DNA of 6,043 nucleotides from Vulcanimicrobiota bacterium. GTDB lineage: Bacteria; Vulcanimicrobiota; Vulcanimicrobiia; Vulcanimicrobiales; Vulcanimicrobiaceae. The stretch lies in the NCBI GenBank assembly GCA_030040695.1, contig JASHTE010000310.1, forward strand, positions 1 through 6,043, read 5' to 3'. Below the pieces are notes generated by a model. That model saw only the letters and a list, made by a program, of their open reading frames with translations, did no database searches and was not told where the DNA came from. Below, piece by piece: positions 1 to 5,809 of the stretch; position 1 is the first letter of the stretch, and every line of letters begins with the position of its first letter. The translations under genes and the position numbers were made by a program.

Positions 1-359
1 ATGAAGTCGCGCTTCCATTCCTCGAAGCCGCCGAACGCCTGCCCGAGCATCTCATAGAGCCTCCCCTTGGTCAGGTCCTCCGGCTTCTTCCTCAGGTTGT
101 CGAAGTAGAGCTCGTGCAGCCTCATGCCGTTGTACTCGAATCCGAGGCGGCGTACGACCTCCGAGAAGGAGAGGTTCTCAGGAGCATTCTCGCGGCGCTC
201 GCGAAGCTCCGCCAAGCGCTCGTCGAGCAGGTTCGTGTTCTTGACGTAGCCTTCGTAGAGAGAAAAATGTGTCTCGAGCGTGGCATCTGAGATGCCCTGC
301 AGGCCGCTCAGGTCCCACTTCTTCGGTGTGTAGGTTCGTAGTGGCGCATAGAGTTTCAT
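1..359 (-). CDS. Fe-type superoxide dismutase, N-terminal part (3' end outside window)
   Basis: Converts superoxide to oxygen and hydrogen peroxide; probably cytoplasmic, as no signal peptide is seen. Reading the minus strand from the ATG at 359-357 gives 119 codons that run off the left edge. Seen: an N-terminus KLYAPLRTYTPKKWDL, then THFSLYEGYVKNTN (about 30-43) and GFEYNGMRLHELYF (73-86), ending GQAFGGFEEWKRDF. These match the subfamily of iron SODs that carry HFxLYxGYVxNTN in place of the classical HHxxYV stretch. H31 and H82 are the expected first two metal ligands. The other two (Asp and His of the DxWEHA motif) lie beyond the window. An in-frame TAG at 365-363 sits just upstream of the ATG, so this is the earliest ATG possible. 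I see no good ribosome binding site, so a leaderless or weakly translated start is possible. The gene is divergent from the small membrane-protein gene at 456. Confidence 0.93.
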   Translation of the reverse strand, partial: MKLYAPLRTYTPKKWDLSGLQGISDATLETHFSLYEGYVKNTNLLDERLAELRERRENAPENLSFSEVVRRLGFEYNGMRLHELYFDNLRKKPEDLTKGRLYEMLGQAFGGFEEWKRDF

Positions 360-455
360 ACGCTACGATATACCCGCACATGCCCGCTCGGGTGCTCGTC
401 GGCGAAGGGGTCATGCTCCCCGGCGGAGCAGACTGCGAACAACGGAGGTGCACAT
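360..455. promoter_or_regulatory. Divergent intergenic control region between SOD and the membrane-protein pair
   Basis: These 96 bases separate two divergently transcribed units, so both promoters must lie here or overlap the SOD start. A locally AT-richer stretch (GATATA, about 367-372) lies next to the SOD ATG and could serve as a -10 element on either strand. I could not pair it with a convincing -35. The plus-strand side ends in a clear Shine-Dalgarno GGAGG (444-448). Confidence 0.4.
414..430 (+). promoter_or_regulatory. Small hairpin in the leader of the 34-residue protein gene
   Basis: TGCTCC (414-419) and GGAGCA (425-430) are perfect 6-base inverted repeats around the 5-base loop CCGGC. 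The hairpin ends 13 bases before the Shine-Dalgarno sequence. It could be an operator or an RNA structure affecting translation. Inverted repeats this short are common in GC-rich DNA, so the functional call is weak. Confidence 0.2.
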
Positions 456-560
456 ATGAAGAATCCTTTGGACTCGCTGTGGGGGACGGTCATCTGTGGC
501 GTCATCTTGACCGCCATCCTCTACTACATCGCCGGCCCCGTCCTGCACGGAGGACTCTGA
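456..560 (+). CDS. 34-residue single-helix membrane protein upstream of the PuuD-like gene
   Basis: The ATG at 456 opens 34 codons ending in TGA at 558-560: MKNPLDSLWGTVICGVILTA followed by ILYYIAGPVLHGGL. A strong Shine-Dalgarno GGAGG (444-448) lies 7 bases before the ATG, good evidence that it is translated. About residues 9-29 form one hydrophobic helix. The short charged N-terminus (Lys2, Asp6) gives little basis for orientation. The last codons contain the ribosome binding site (GGAGGA, 549-554) of the following PuuD-like gene, which starts two bases after the stop, so the two are surely cotranscribed and probably coupled. I do not recognise a family. By analogy with small subunits such as CydX or CcoQ, it may be an accessory helix of the neighbouring membrane protein, but this is inference from context alone. 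Confidence 0.75.
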   Translation: MKNPLDSLWGTVICGVILTAILYYIAGPVLHGGL

Positions 561-562
561 CG

Positions 563-1081
563 ATGTGGCTCGAGCCTATCCTGCGCTGGATTCACGTACT
601 CGCGGGCGTGATGTGGATCGGCTTGCTCTACTTCTTTAACTTTGTCAACGTCGACGCCGTCAAACAGGCTACCGCCGCGGGCGAGGCCGCGCCAATCGGG
701 AAGTACGTCGTACCGCGCGCGCTCTTCTTCTTCCGCTGGGCGGCCGTCGTAACGTGGCTCGCGGGAGCGGGCTTGCTCAGCACTGTCAATACCGACGGTG
801 TCAACGGTTTCGTCGGCGCGTTTCTCTTCCAGCGGCCGATCTTCATACCGATCGGCTTCGGCGTATGGCTCGGAACGATCATGATGCTCAACGTTTGGGG
901 GCCGATCTGGCAGAATCAGAAGAAGATCCTCGGTCTCGTCCCGGCAACCGATGAGCAAAAGGCTCGCGCGCGCCGTGTCGCATTCCTCGCGTCACGCATC
1001 AATACGTTGCTCTCGATCCCGATGCTCTTCTTCATGGCAACGGGACCGCACGCGCTCTTCGTGGAGCAGATCTACCACTAG
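563..1081 (+). CDS. Minimal PuuD-like membrane protein (urate oxidase N-terminal domain, no cytochrome c domain)
   Basis: A 172-residue inner-membrane protein with about four helices: 7-30, 50-75, 86-116 and 148-165. Landmarks recall the membrane domain of PuuD (Urate_ox_N/DUF989): RWIHVLAGVMWIG (8-20), FFFRWAAVVTWLAGAGLL (55-72), GTIMMLNVWGPIWQNQKKIL (104-123) and SRINTLLSIPMLFFM (144-158). Full PuuD is a cytochrome c-linked urate oxidase with more helices and a C-terminal haem domain; both the extra helices and any CxxCH motif are missing here. H11 in the first helix and H163 are the histidines worth noting as possible haem or substrate contacts. ATG 563 was chosen because GGAGGA (549-554) sits 8 bases upstream and the first helix starts at once. 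The frame stays open upstream to 269, but that extension is unlike a protein and overlaps both SOD and the 34-residue gene. Substrate unknown; no purine-degradation gene is nearby, so urate oxidation should not be assumed. Confidence 0.85.
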   Translation: MWLEPILRWIHVLAGVMWIGLLYFFNFVNVDAVKQATAAGEAAPIGKYVVPRALFFFRWAAVVTWLAGAGLLSTVNTDGVNGFVGAFLFQRPIFIPIGFGVWLGTIMMLNVWGPIWQNQKKILGLVPATDEQKARARRVAFLASRINTLLSIPMLFFMATGPHALFVEQIYH

Positions 1082-1088
1082 CATCGAG

Positions 1089-1117
1089 AGGCAGAGGAGC
1101 TGCACGCCCCTCTGCCT
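1089..1117 (+). terminator. Probable transcription terminator hairpin after the PuuD-like gene
   Basis: AGGCAGAGG (1089-1097) and CCTCTGCCT (1109-1117) are perfect 9-base inverted repeats with an 11-base loop, starting 8 bases after the stop codon. Only two T residues (1117-1118) and no real T-run follow, so it is not a classical intrinsic terminator. Its position between two same-strand genes suggests that it ends the two-gene transcript, or that it protects the 3' end. Confidence 0.55.
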
Positions 1118-1184
1118 TCGTGCCAAAAGCAGGCATACCACCGGCGGTCGCTAATTACCCAAGCAAGGAAAGGGGCGCTCGGAT

Positions 1185-1706
1185 ATGCGTTATCTTCTCT
1201 TGCTTGCCTTCGCGATGCTGCTCTCTGGCGGCGCGGTGCTGTCGACAGCAAAACCCGCGTTGGCTGCCGGAACACCACTGAACGTCTGCAACCAGACCTC
1301 CACGAACATCTCCATCGCCGTCGGGTACTTTTCCAGCGGTCCCAGCGACACCAACACCGAGCTCACTGGGCCATTCGTCTCCACGGGATGGTGGGTTATC
1401 TCAGCCGGGCAATGTCAGAATGGCATCGCGAATCCGTTTGCGGCTCGCTATATGTACTGGTGGGGCTTTTACGATGGTGGCGCCGATCACTTGTGGAACG
1501 ACGACACAACGGACTACCACTTCTGTATACCGAACATCCATTCCAACGGCGCGACGGTTCCCGGCTTTACGCTGGAAGACGAGAATGCCAACGAAGGTGC
1601 TTGCATCAACGCCTCTGCCGCGGATCCCTTTGGCGCGAACCAGTGGATTACCGCCCGCGAGGTGGACATGGACGTCAACCCAACGGTTTACTTCAACGGA
1701 TACTAG
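1185..1706 (+). CDS. Secreted DUF1036 domain protein of unknown function
   Basis: 173 residues. The N-terminus is a Sec signal peptide: MRY, a hydrophobic core to about residue 19, and a likely signal peptidase I site after A27 (ALA|AG). The mature part starts with LNVCNQTSTNISIAVGY (32-48), then GWWVISAGQC (68-77) and ARYMYWWGFY (87-96). This VCNxTS...GY...GWW.I..G.C...RYxY pattern is typical of DUF1036, a small extracytoplasmic domain with no established function. Four cysteines (C35, C77, C114, C140) could form two disulfides outside the cytoplasm. The purine-rich AAGGAAAGGGG (1165-1175) about 9 bases upstream supports the ATG at 1185. It stands alone: a hairpin precedes it and the opposing oxidoreductase gene overlaps its last 14 bases. 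A hand count over 1441-1560 gives 66 G+C of 120, below the GC-rich stretches of queA (44 of 60 at 3421-3480). That may only reflect its Asn/Thr/Tyr-rich composition. Confidence 0.88.
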   Translation: MRYLLLLAFAMLLSGGAVLSTAKPALAAGTPLNVCNQTSTNISIAVGYFSSGPSDTNTELTGPFVSTGWWVISAGQCQNGIANPFAARYMYWWGFYDGGADHLWNDDTTDYHFCIPNIHSNGATVPGFTLEDENANEGACINASAADPFGANQWITAREVDMDVNPTVYFNGY

Positions 1707-2691
1707 GCTCCACCGGCGTTAGCACGATCTTTCCGATGTGCAGCGAGGACTCCATCCTGCGATGCGCCTCTGCCGCTTCGTCAAACGAGTAGACCGTATC
1801 GACGAGCGGCCTGATGGGATCCCGCCTCGGCAAAAGCCGCCAGATGCGCTCGCGGAGCGCATCGGCGATTGCCCCTTTCTCCTCGGGCGTTCGCGGGCGC
1901 AACGAGGTGCCGAAGATCGTGCCGCGCCTGTGCATGAGCGCGGCAACGTCGAGCTCCGCCCTCCGGCCGCCCTGCGTTGCGATGCACGCGATGCGACCGT
2001 CCATCGCAAGCGCGCTTAGGTCACGCGGGATATACGGCCCGCAGACGATATCGACGATGACGTCGACGCCCCGCCCATCCGTGATCCGTAGGGTCTCTTC
2101 CACAAAGTCGTGAGTCTTGTAGTTGACGGCATCGCCGGCTCCGATAGCGAGACAAGCGTTGCACTTCTCTTCGCTGCCCGCGGTGGCGATCGCACGAGCA
2201 CCTAACGCCTTCGCGAACATGATCGCTGTCGAGCCGATCCCGCTCGTGCCGCCGTGGACGAGCACCACGTCGCCCTCGCGTAATCGCGCACGTGTGACCA
2301 TGTTGTCGAAGACGGTGAAGCCGTTCTCGGGCAACGTCGCTGCCTCGATCGAGCTCCAACCCTCTGGCACCGGGAGTACCATCCCAGCCGGCGTGCACAC
2401 TTCTTCTGCATAGCCGCCGCCGCTGACGAGCGCACAGACGCGATCGCCGACCTGCCATTCACCTACGCCCTGGCCGAGCGCCGAAATCGTGCCGGCGACA
2501 TCGAGCCCCAAGATCATCGAAGCACCCGGCGGCGGCGGATACTGACCGCGGCGCTGCATGACGTCGGCGCGCGAGACGCCGGCGGCTTCCACCGTGATGC
2601 GCACCTCGCCTGCGCGCGGCTCCGGAGCCTCCATCTGCGCGACCTTCAATACTTCGGCTGGGCCCTCAGAGTCGTAGGTGACGTATTTCAC
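1693..2691 (-). CDS. NAD(P)H:quinone oxidoreductase, PIG3-type zinc-free MDR family
   Basis: 332 residues, the usual length for zinc-independent quinone oxidoreductases of the medium-chain dehydrogenase superfamily (PIG3/TIGR02824 type), which transfer electrons from NAD(P)H to quinones or reactive carbonyls in the cytoplasm. Seen: GroES-like N-terminal domain with GEVRITVEAAGVSRADVMQR (28-47), QYPPPPGAS (50-58), ILGLDVAG (60-67) and GDRVCAL (82-88). The Rossmann part follows, with nucleotide-binding HGGTSGIGSTA (146-156). The C-terminus HIGKIVLT is typical, with eight extra residues. The catalytic zinc ligands of alcohol dehydrogenases are absent, as expected. The GTG start at 2691-2689 overlaps the queA stop as GTGA and has GAGGAG (2701-2696) just upstream. 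The family N-terminus (M-x-x-V...GPxEVLxV) begins here. Last gene of the operon; natural substrate not predictable. Confidence 0.93.
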   Translation of the reverse strand: MKYVTYDSEGPAEVLKVAQMEAPEPRAGEVRITVEAAGVSRADVMQRRGQYPPPPGASMILGLDVAGTISALGQGVGEWQVGDRVCALVSGGGYAEEVCTPAGMVLPVPEGWSSIEAATLPENGFTVFDNMVTRARLREGDVVLVHGGTSGIGSTAIMFAKALGARAIATAGSEEKCNACLAIGAGDAVNYKTHDFVEETLRITDGRGVDVIVDIVCGPYIPRDLSALAMDGRIACIATQGGRRAELDVAALMHRRGTIFGTSLRPRTPEEKGAIADALRERIWRLLPRRDPIRPLVDTVYSFDEAAEAHRRMESSLHIGKIVLTPVEPSIR

Positions 2692-3779
2692 GCGACTCCT
2701 CGAGCGCGATCGGAGCGAGACAGGATCAGCATCGCATCTCCGAAAGAGTAGAATCGATATCCGCGTCCCATCGCCTCCTCGTATGCGCGCAAAATGCGGT
2801 CGCGCCCGGCAAAAGCGCTGACCAAGACGAGCAGCGTCGAGCGGGGCAGATGAAAGTTCGTGATCATCGCGTCGACCACGTGGAATTCATATCCCGGCGT
2901 GATGAAGAGCGAGGTCGTAAACTCCCCGGAGCAAAGCGCTCCCCGTTCTCGGGCGTTTCCCTCGAGCGCGCGAACGACCGTCGTCCCAACCGCGATCACG
3001 CGCCTCCCGGCGGCGCGCGTGTCGAGAATTTGCCGTACGGTCTCCGCCTCGATCGTATAGTGCTCGGCGTGCATCTCGTGCTCGTCGAGATGCTCGCCCT
3101 GCATCGGGCGAAACGTGCCGAGCCCCACGTCGAGCGTCAGCTTCGCGGTAGCGATGCCGCGCTCGGCGAGCCGTGTGAAGAGCTCCGAAGTGAAGTGGAG
3201 CGCGGCGGTAGGCGCCGCGACGCTGCCGGGAACGCGCGCGAAGATCGTCTGGTAGCGCTCCTGCGCCTCGTCGGAGTCATTGTGAATATACGGCGGAAGC
3301 GCGAGGCGGCCGGCGCGCGCGAGAAAAACCTCGAAGTCATCGTGAATCTGCAAGCGCACCTCGCCGATACCGGCGCCATGCATCGCCGTCACGACTGCCT
3401 CGCCGAGGACCTCGTCCTCGTCTCCGACCACGCGCACGTGCTCGCCCACGCGGACGCGCTTCGCAGGACGCAGGAGTGCCGACCATAGGCGCTCCTGCGG
3501 ATCGTATCGCGCCGAGCCCGCGGGGTGAAGCAAGAGAATCTCGATCTTGCCGCCACTCTCGCGACGCGCATGCAGCCGAGCCGCGATCACGCGCGTCTCG
3601 TTCAACACGAGAAGGTCCCCGGGATTCAGCAAATCCGGCAGATCGGCGAAGCACCGGTCCTCTTCCGACCAACCCCTCAAGACCATGAGGCGCGCGTCGT
3701 CACGGCGAGCCGCCGGCGCCTGCGCGATTAGCGAGGCTGGGAGCTCGTAATCGTACGCTGCGACGAGACGCTCGTCCAT
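2688..3779 (-). CDS. queA: S-adenosylmethionine:tRNA ribosyltransferase-isomerase (QueA)
   Basis: Transfers and isomerises the ribosyl part of S-adenosylmethionine onto preQ1-modified tRNA to give epoxyqueuosine at position 34, the penultimate step of queuosine synthesis. 363 residues (E. coli 356). Family landmarks: YELPASLIAQ (11-20), NPGDLLVLNETRVIAARL (52-69), SGGKIEILLL (75-84), LPPYI (161-165), GSVAAPTAALHF (185-196), TLDVGLGTFRP (215-225), HEMHAEHY (234-241), AVGTTVVRALE (263-273), TNFHLPRSTL (307-316) and YRFYSFGDAM (341-350). The ATG at 3779 was chosen because it fits the family N-terminus; an in-frame ATG at 3863 would add 28 residues unlike QueA. Only a weak CGGA-like ribosome site is seen, and the start lies 52 bases inside spoIID, so coupling to upstream translation is likely. 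Two positions differ from the E. coli form: LDVG for LHVG and TAALHF for TAGLHF. The usual partner tgt is not adjacent. Confidence 0.97.
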   Translation of the reverse strand: MDERLVAAYDYELPASLIAQAPAARRDDARLMVLRGWSEEDRCFADLPDLLNPGDLLVLNETRVIAARLHARRESGGKIEILLLHPAGSARYDPQERLWSALLRPAKRVRVGEHVRVVGDEDEVLGEAVVTAMHGAGIGEVRLQIHDDFEVFLARAGRLALPPYIHNDSDEAQERYQTIFARVPGSVAAPTAALHFTSELFTRLAERGIATAKLTLDVGLGTFRPMQGEHLDEHEMHAEHYTIEAETVRQILDTRAAGRRVIAVGTTVVRALEGNARERGALCSGEFTTSLFITPGYEFHVVDAMITNFHLPRSTLLVLVSAFAGRDRILRAYEEAMGRGYRFYSFGDAMLILSRSDRARGVA

Positions 3780-4741
3780 CTGTCGATGTCCGTTCCCGGA
3801 AAATAGAAATTCGTCGTGGCGGCAAGCGTACCGCTGACGAGCGCGATGCCGCGCGTTCCCCATTGGCAGAGGCCAACGCCATGGCCGTCCCCTCGTCCCT
3901 CTACGTGCAGCATGGCCGGCTCGCTGCGAGACTCTAGCGACAGCTTCGTGATCAAGAGCGAGGGAAACAGCCTCGGGCCGAGCAGCATACGAAAGTCCGC
4001 TCCGCGTACGACCAGCCTCCGATCCCCGTCGAGCTCGAACTCGCGCGCACGACCGCTCTCGTCGAACGATGCGATCCGAACGCCGGTGAGTTCACCGATA
4101 TCCTCTCCCCGTGCCGCCAGAGCTTCAACGACGTCGGCGAGCGCGATGTCGCGTGACCAGCGGTACTGCGGTGATGCCGTGCAATATGGACAGACGACGC
4201 CCGAAAGGTAGGCAATCGGCGAACCGCCCCACGCATCCGACGCCGATTCCGTGTGTCCGCCGCAACACGACGAGAAGGCCACCTCTGCATACGTGTCGCC
4301 GTAGCGCAGTATCATGCCCGCCGTTGCATCGACTGCCGCCCGCCCGAGCGGCGCCTCCGCACTCACTCCCTCGTACACCTGGGCCAGGTCCGAAGGCACG
4401 ATGTCGTATGGTCTTTGCAAGTCGATGTGGCGAAGGACGTATGTCCGCGCGCAGATCGCCTGGATTTGCAGCGCCTCTGCGGGCCACGACGGCGACATCT
4501 CACGGGGTACGACGCTGTAGAGGTACTCTTCGAGCGAGACGACGTTGACGATGCTTCCGTCGGGAGCGCGCTCGAAGCTCCCGCGATAGGCACGCCCGGC
4601 GAATGCGAAGCCTCCGCTCGGGAGCGCTTGCGCGTCGCCGCCGCCGAGCAATACCCGCAGCTGCGGCTCACTGCGAGCGGCACCCAAGAGCGGAACGCAG
4701 GCCGCGGTCCCTGCGACGGCGAGAAAACGCCCGCGTTTCAC
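3728..4741 (-). CDS. SpoIID/LytB domain protein, exported peptidoglycan lytic transglycosylase-like
   Basis: 337 residues. SpoIID-family enzymes cleave peptidoglycan glycan strands stripped of peptides; in spore formers this drives engulfment, elsewhere the family works in wall remodelling. Seen: a basic, hydrophobic N-terminus (1-24) likely to be a signal peptide, then SLEEYLYSVVPREMSPSWPA (69-88) with the expected catalytic Glu81, followed by EALQIQAICARTYVL (89-103). The zinc-site-like FSSCCGGHTE (156-165) is followed by a second pair CPYC (184-187), and GHGVGLCQWG (286-295) and NFYFPGTDI (311-319) close the domain. About 18 residues follow the usual PGT end and are encoded where queA already starts. 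The GTG start (4741) has AGGA (4752-4749) 7 bases upstream and lies 9 bases after ruvB. The only Cys in the signal region (C15) lacks a good lipobox. No other sporulation gene is in view, so the name spoIID should not be read as proof of sporulation. Confidence 0.92.
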   Translation of the reverse strand: MKRGRFLAVAGTAACVPLLGAARSEPQLRVLLGGGDAQALPSGGFAFAGRAYRGSFERAPDGSIVNVVSLEEYLYSVVPREMSPSWPAEALQIQAICARTYVLRHIDLQRPYDIVPSDLAQVYEGVSAEAPLGRAAVDATAGMILRYGDTYAEVAFSSCCGGHTESASDAWGGSPIAYLSGVVCPYCTASPQYRWSRDIALADVVEALAARGEDIGELTGVRIASFDESGRAREFELDGDRRLVVRGADFRMLLGPRLFPSLLITKLSLESRSEPAMLHVEGRGDGHGVGLCQWGTRGIALVSGTLAATTNFYFPGTDIDRWTSVSSQRTITSSQPR

Positions 4742-4750
4742 CGGAGGATC

Positions 4751-5809
4751 CTAGAACAGCTCGGGTTGTGCGCTCACCGGCGCCGCAACGCCGAGGCGCG
4801 CGTACGCCTGTGCCGTTGCTTTCCTTCCGCTCGCCGTGCGCCGGATGTAACCTTCCTTCAAGAGATACGGCTCCACGACGTCTTCGAGCGTCTCCGCATC
4901 CTCGCTCAGCGTCGCTGCGATCGCTGCAATTCCAACCGGGCCACCATGATACTGCTCGACGACCGTTCGCAGGAATGCGCGGTCGAGCCGATCGAGCCCG
5001 GCTTCGTCGACTCCTTCGCGCTCAAGCGCCTCCCCGGCAACCGCCTGCGTGATCCTTCCGCTCGCTTTGATCTCGGCGTAATCACGTACTCGCCGGAGCA
5101 GCCGATTTGCGACACGCGGGGTTCCGCGGCTACGAGCCGCGATCGCCGCCGCTCCTTCGTCCTCGATCGGCACACCGAGCATCCGCGCCGAGCGCTGCAC
5201 GATACGTTCGAGCGCCGCCGCATCGTAGTAGTCGAGGTGCTGCACGATACCGAAGCGCTCGCGCAACGGCGCTGAGAGCATACCGGCGCGCGTCGTTGCG
5301 CCGACCAGCGTAAAGCGCTTCAACGGAAGCTTGAGCGTCTTCGCGTAGGCGCCGCGATCGACGAGGAAGTCGATCTGAAACTCCTCCATCGCCGGGTAGA
5401 GAAACTCTTCCACGACGCTGCCGAGCCGGTGCACCTCGTCGATGAAGAGGACGTCACCCTCCTCGAGCGAGGTGAGAATGCCGACGAGATCCTTCGGCTT
5501 CTCGAGCGTCGGGCCGCTCGTCGGCCGGAAATTCGCGTTCATCTCGCGCGCGATGAGCCCGGCGAGCGTCGTCTTTCCGAGCCCCGGCGGTCCGTAGAAC
5601 AGTACGTGCTCGAGCGGCTCGTCGCGCCGCTTCGCAGCTGCGATCGCGATGTGCAGGTTCTCGACGACGTGATCCTGCCCCACGTATTCGGCAAAACTGC
5701 GTGGGCGGAGCGAGGCGGTATAGACTTCTTCCTCGAGCCGCTCTTGCGCGTCGACGACGCGCTCGGACGACTCCGGCCCGAGCAGACGCTTACGAACCTC
5801 GCTGCTCAC
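4751..5809 (-). CDS. ruvB: Holliday junction branch migration ATPase RuvB
   Basis: Hexameric AAA+ motor that, loaded by RuvA, drives branch migration of Holliday junctions in recombinational repair; cytoplasmic. 352 residues, normal length. Seen: LRPRSFAEYVGQ (34-45), Walker A GPPGLGKT (73-80), RPTSGPTLEKPKDL (95-108), Walker B with LFIDEVHR (121-128), sensor 1/arginine-finger region GATTRAG (170-176, R174), PLRERFG (181-187), sensor 2 RGTPRVANRLLRRVRD (228-243), then the C-terminal winged helix with GGPVG and EPYL. All catalytic motifs are intact. The GTG start (5809-5807) overlaps the ruvA stop as GTGA, with GAGG (5820-5817) 7 bases upstream inside ruvA, so ruvA and ruvB are probably translationally coupled. 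The stop lies 9 bases before spoIID. Confidence 0.98.
   Translation of the reverse strand: MSSEVRKRLLGPESSERVVDAQERLEEEVYTASLRPRSFAEYVGQDHVVENLHIAIAAAKRRDEPLEHVLFYGPPGLGKTTLAGLIAREMNANFRPTSGPTLEKPKDLVGILTSLEEGDVLFIDEVHRLGSVVEEFLYPAMEEFQIDFLVDRGAYAKTLKLPLKRFTLVGATTRAGMLSAPLRERFGIVQHLDYYDAAALERIVQRSARMLGVPIEDEGAAAIAARSRGTPRVANRLLRRVRDYAEIKASGRITQAVAGEALEREGVDEAGLDRLDRAFLRTVVEQYHGGPVGIAAIAATLSEDAETLEDVVEPYLLKEGYIRRTASGRKATAQAYARLGVAAPVSAQPELF

Noticed and set aside
1121..1135. TGCC/GGCA inverted repeat just after the 1089-1117 hairpin.
   Set aside because: A four-base stem is too short to distinguish from chance.
1152..1157. TAATTA as a -10 element for the DUF1036 gene.
   Set aside because: It matches the consensus poorly and no -35 lies at a suitable distance; a promoter is expected in 1118-1184 but I cannot place it.
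2850..3488. Long plus-strand open frame opposite queA (212 codons).
   Set aside because: It is an antisense shadow of queA: Arg-rich, without domain motifs, and typical of GC-rich coding DNA.
3790..3860. Possible compensated frameshift in the SpoIID C-terminus, because an alternative frame reads ARQRYACRHDEF, reminiscent of the family's GYxYREIL segment.
   Set aside because: The annotated frame (GTLAATTNFYFPGT) keeps the right spacing to the conserved FYFPGT, while the alternative would be one residue short and would need two independent indels.
3780..3863. Longer QueA starting at an ATG at 3863.
   Set aside because: The 28 extra residues do not resemble any QueA N-terminus and would overlap spoIID by 136 bases; the family start fits 3779.
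4253..5275. 340-codon plus-strand open frame opposite spoIID and ruvB.
   Set aside because: It runs antisense across two clearly real genes, is rich in Arg and Cys, and shows no recognisable motif or ribosome site.
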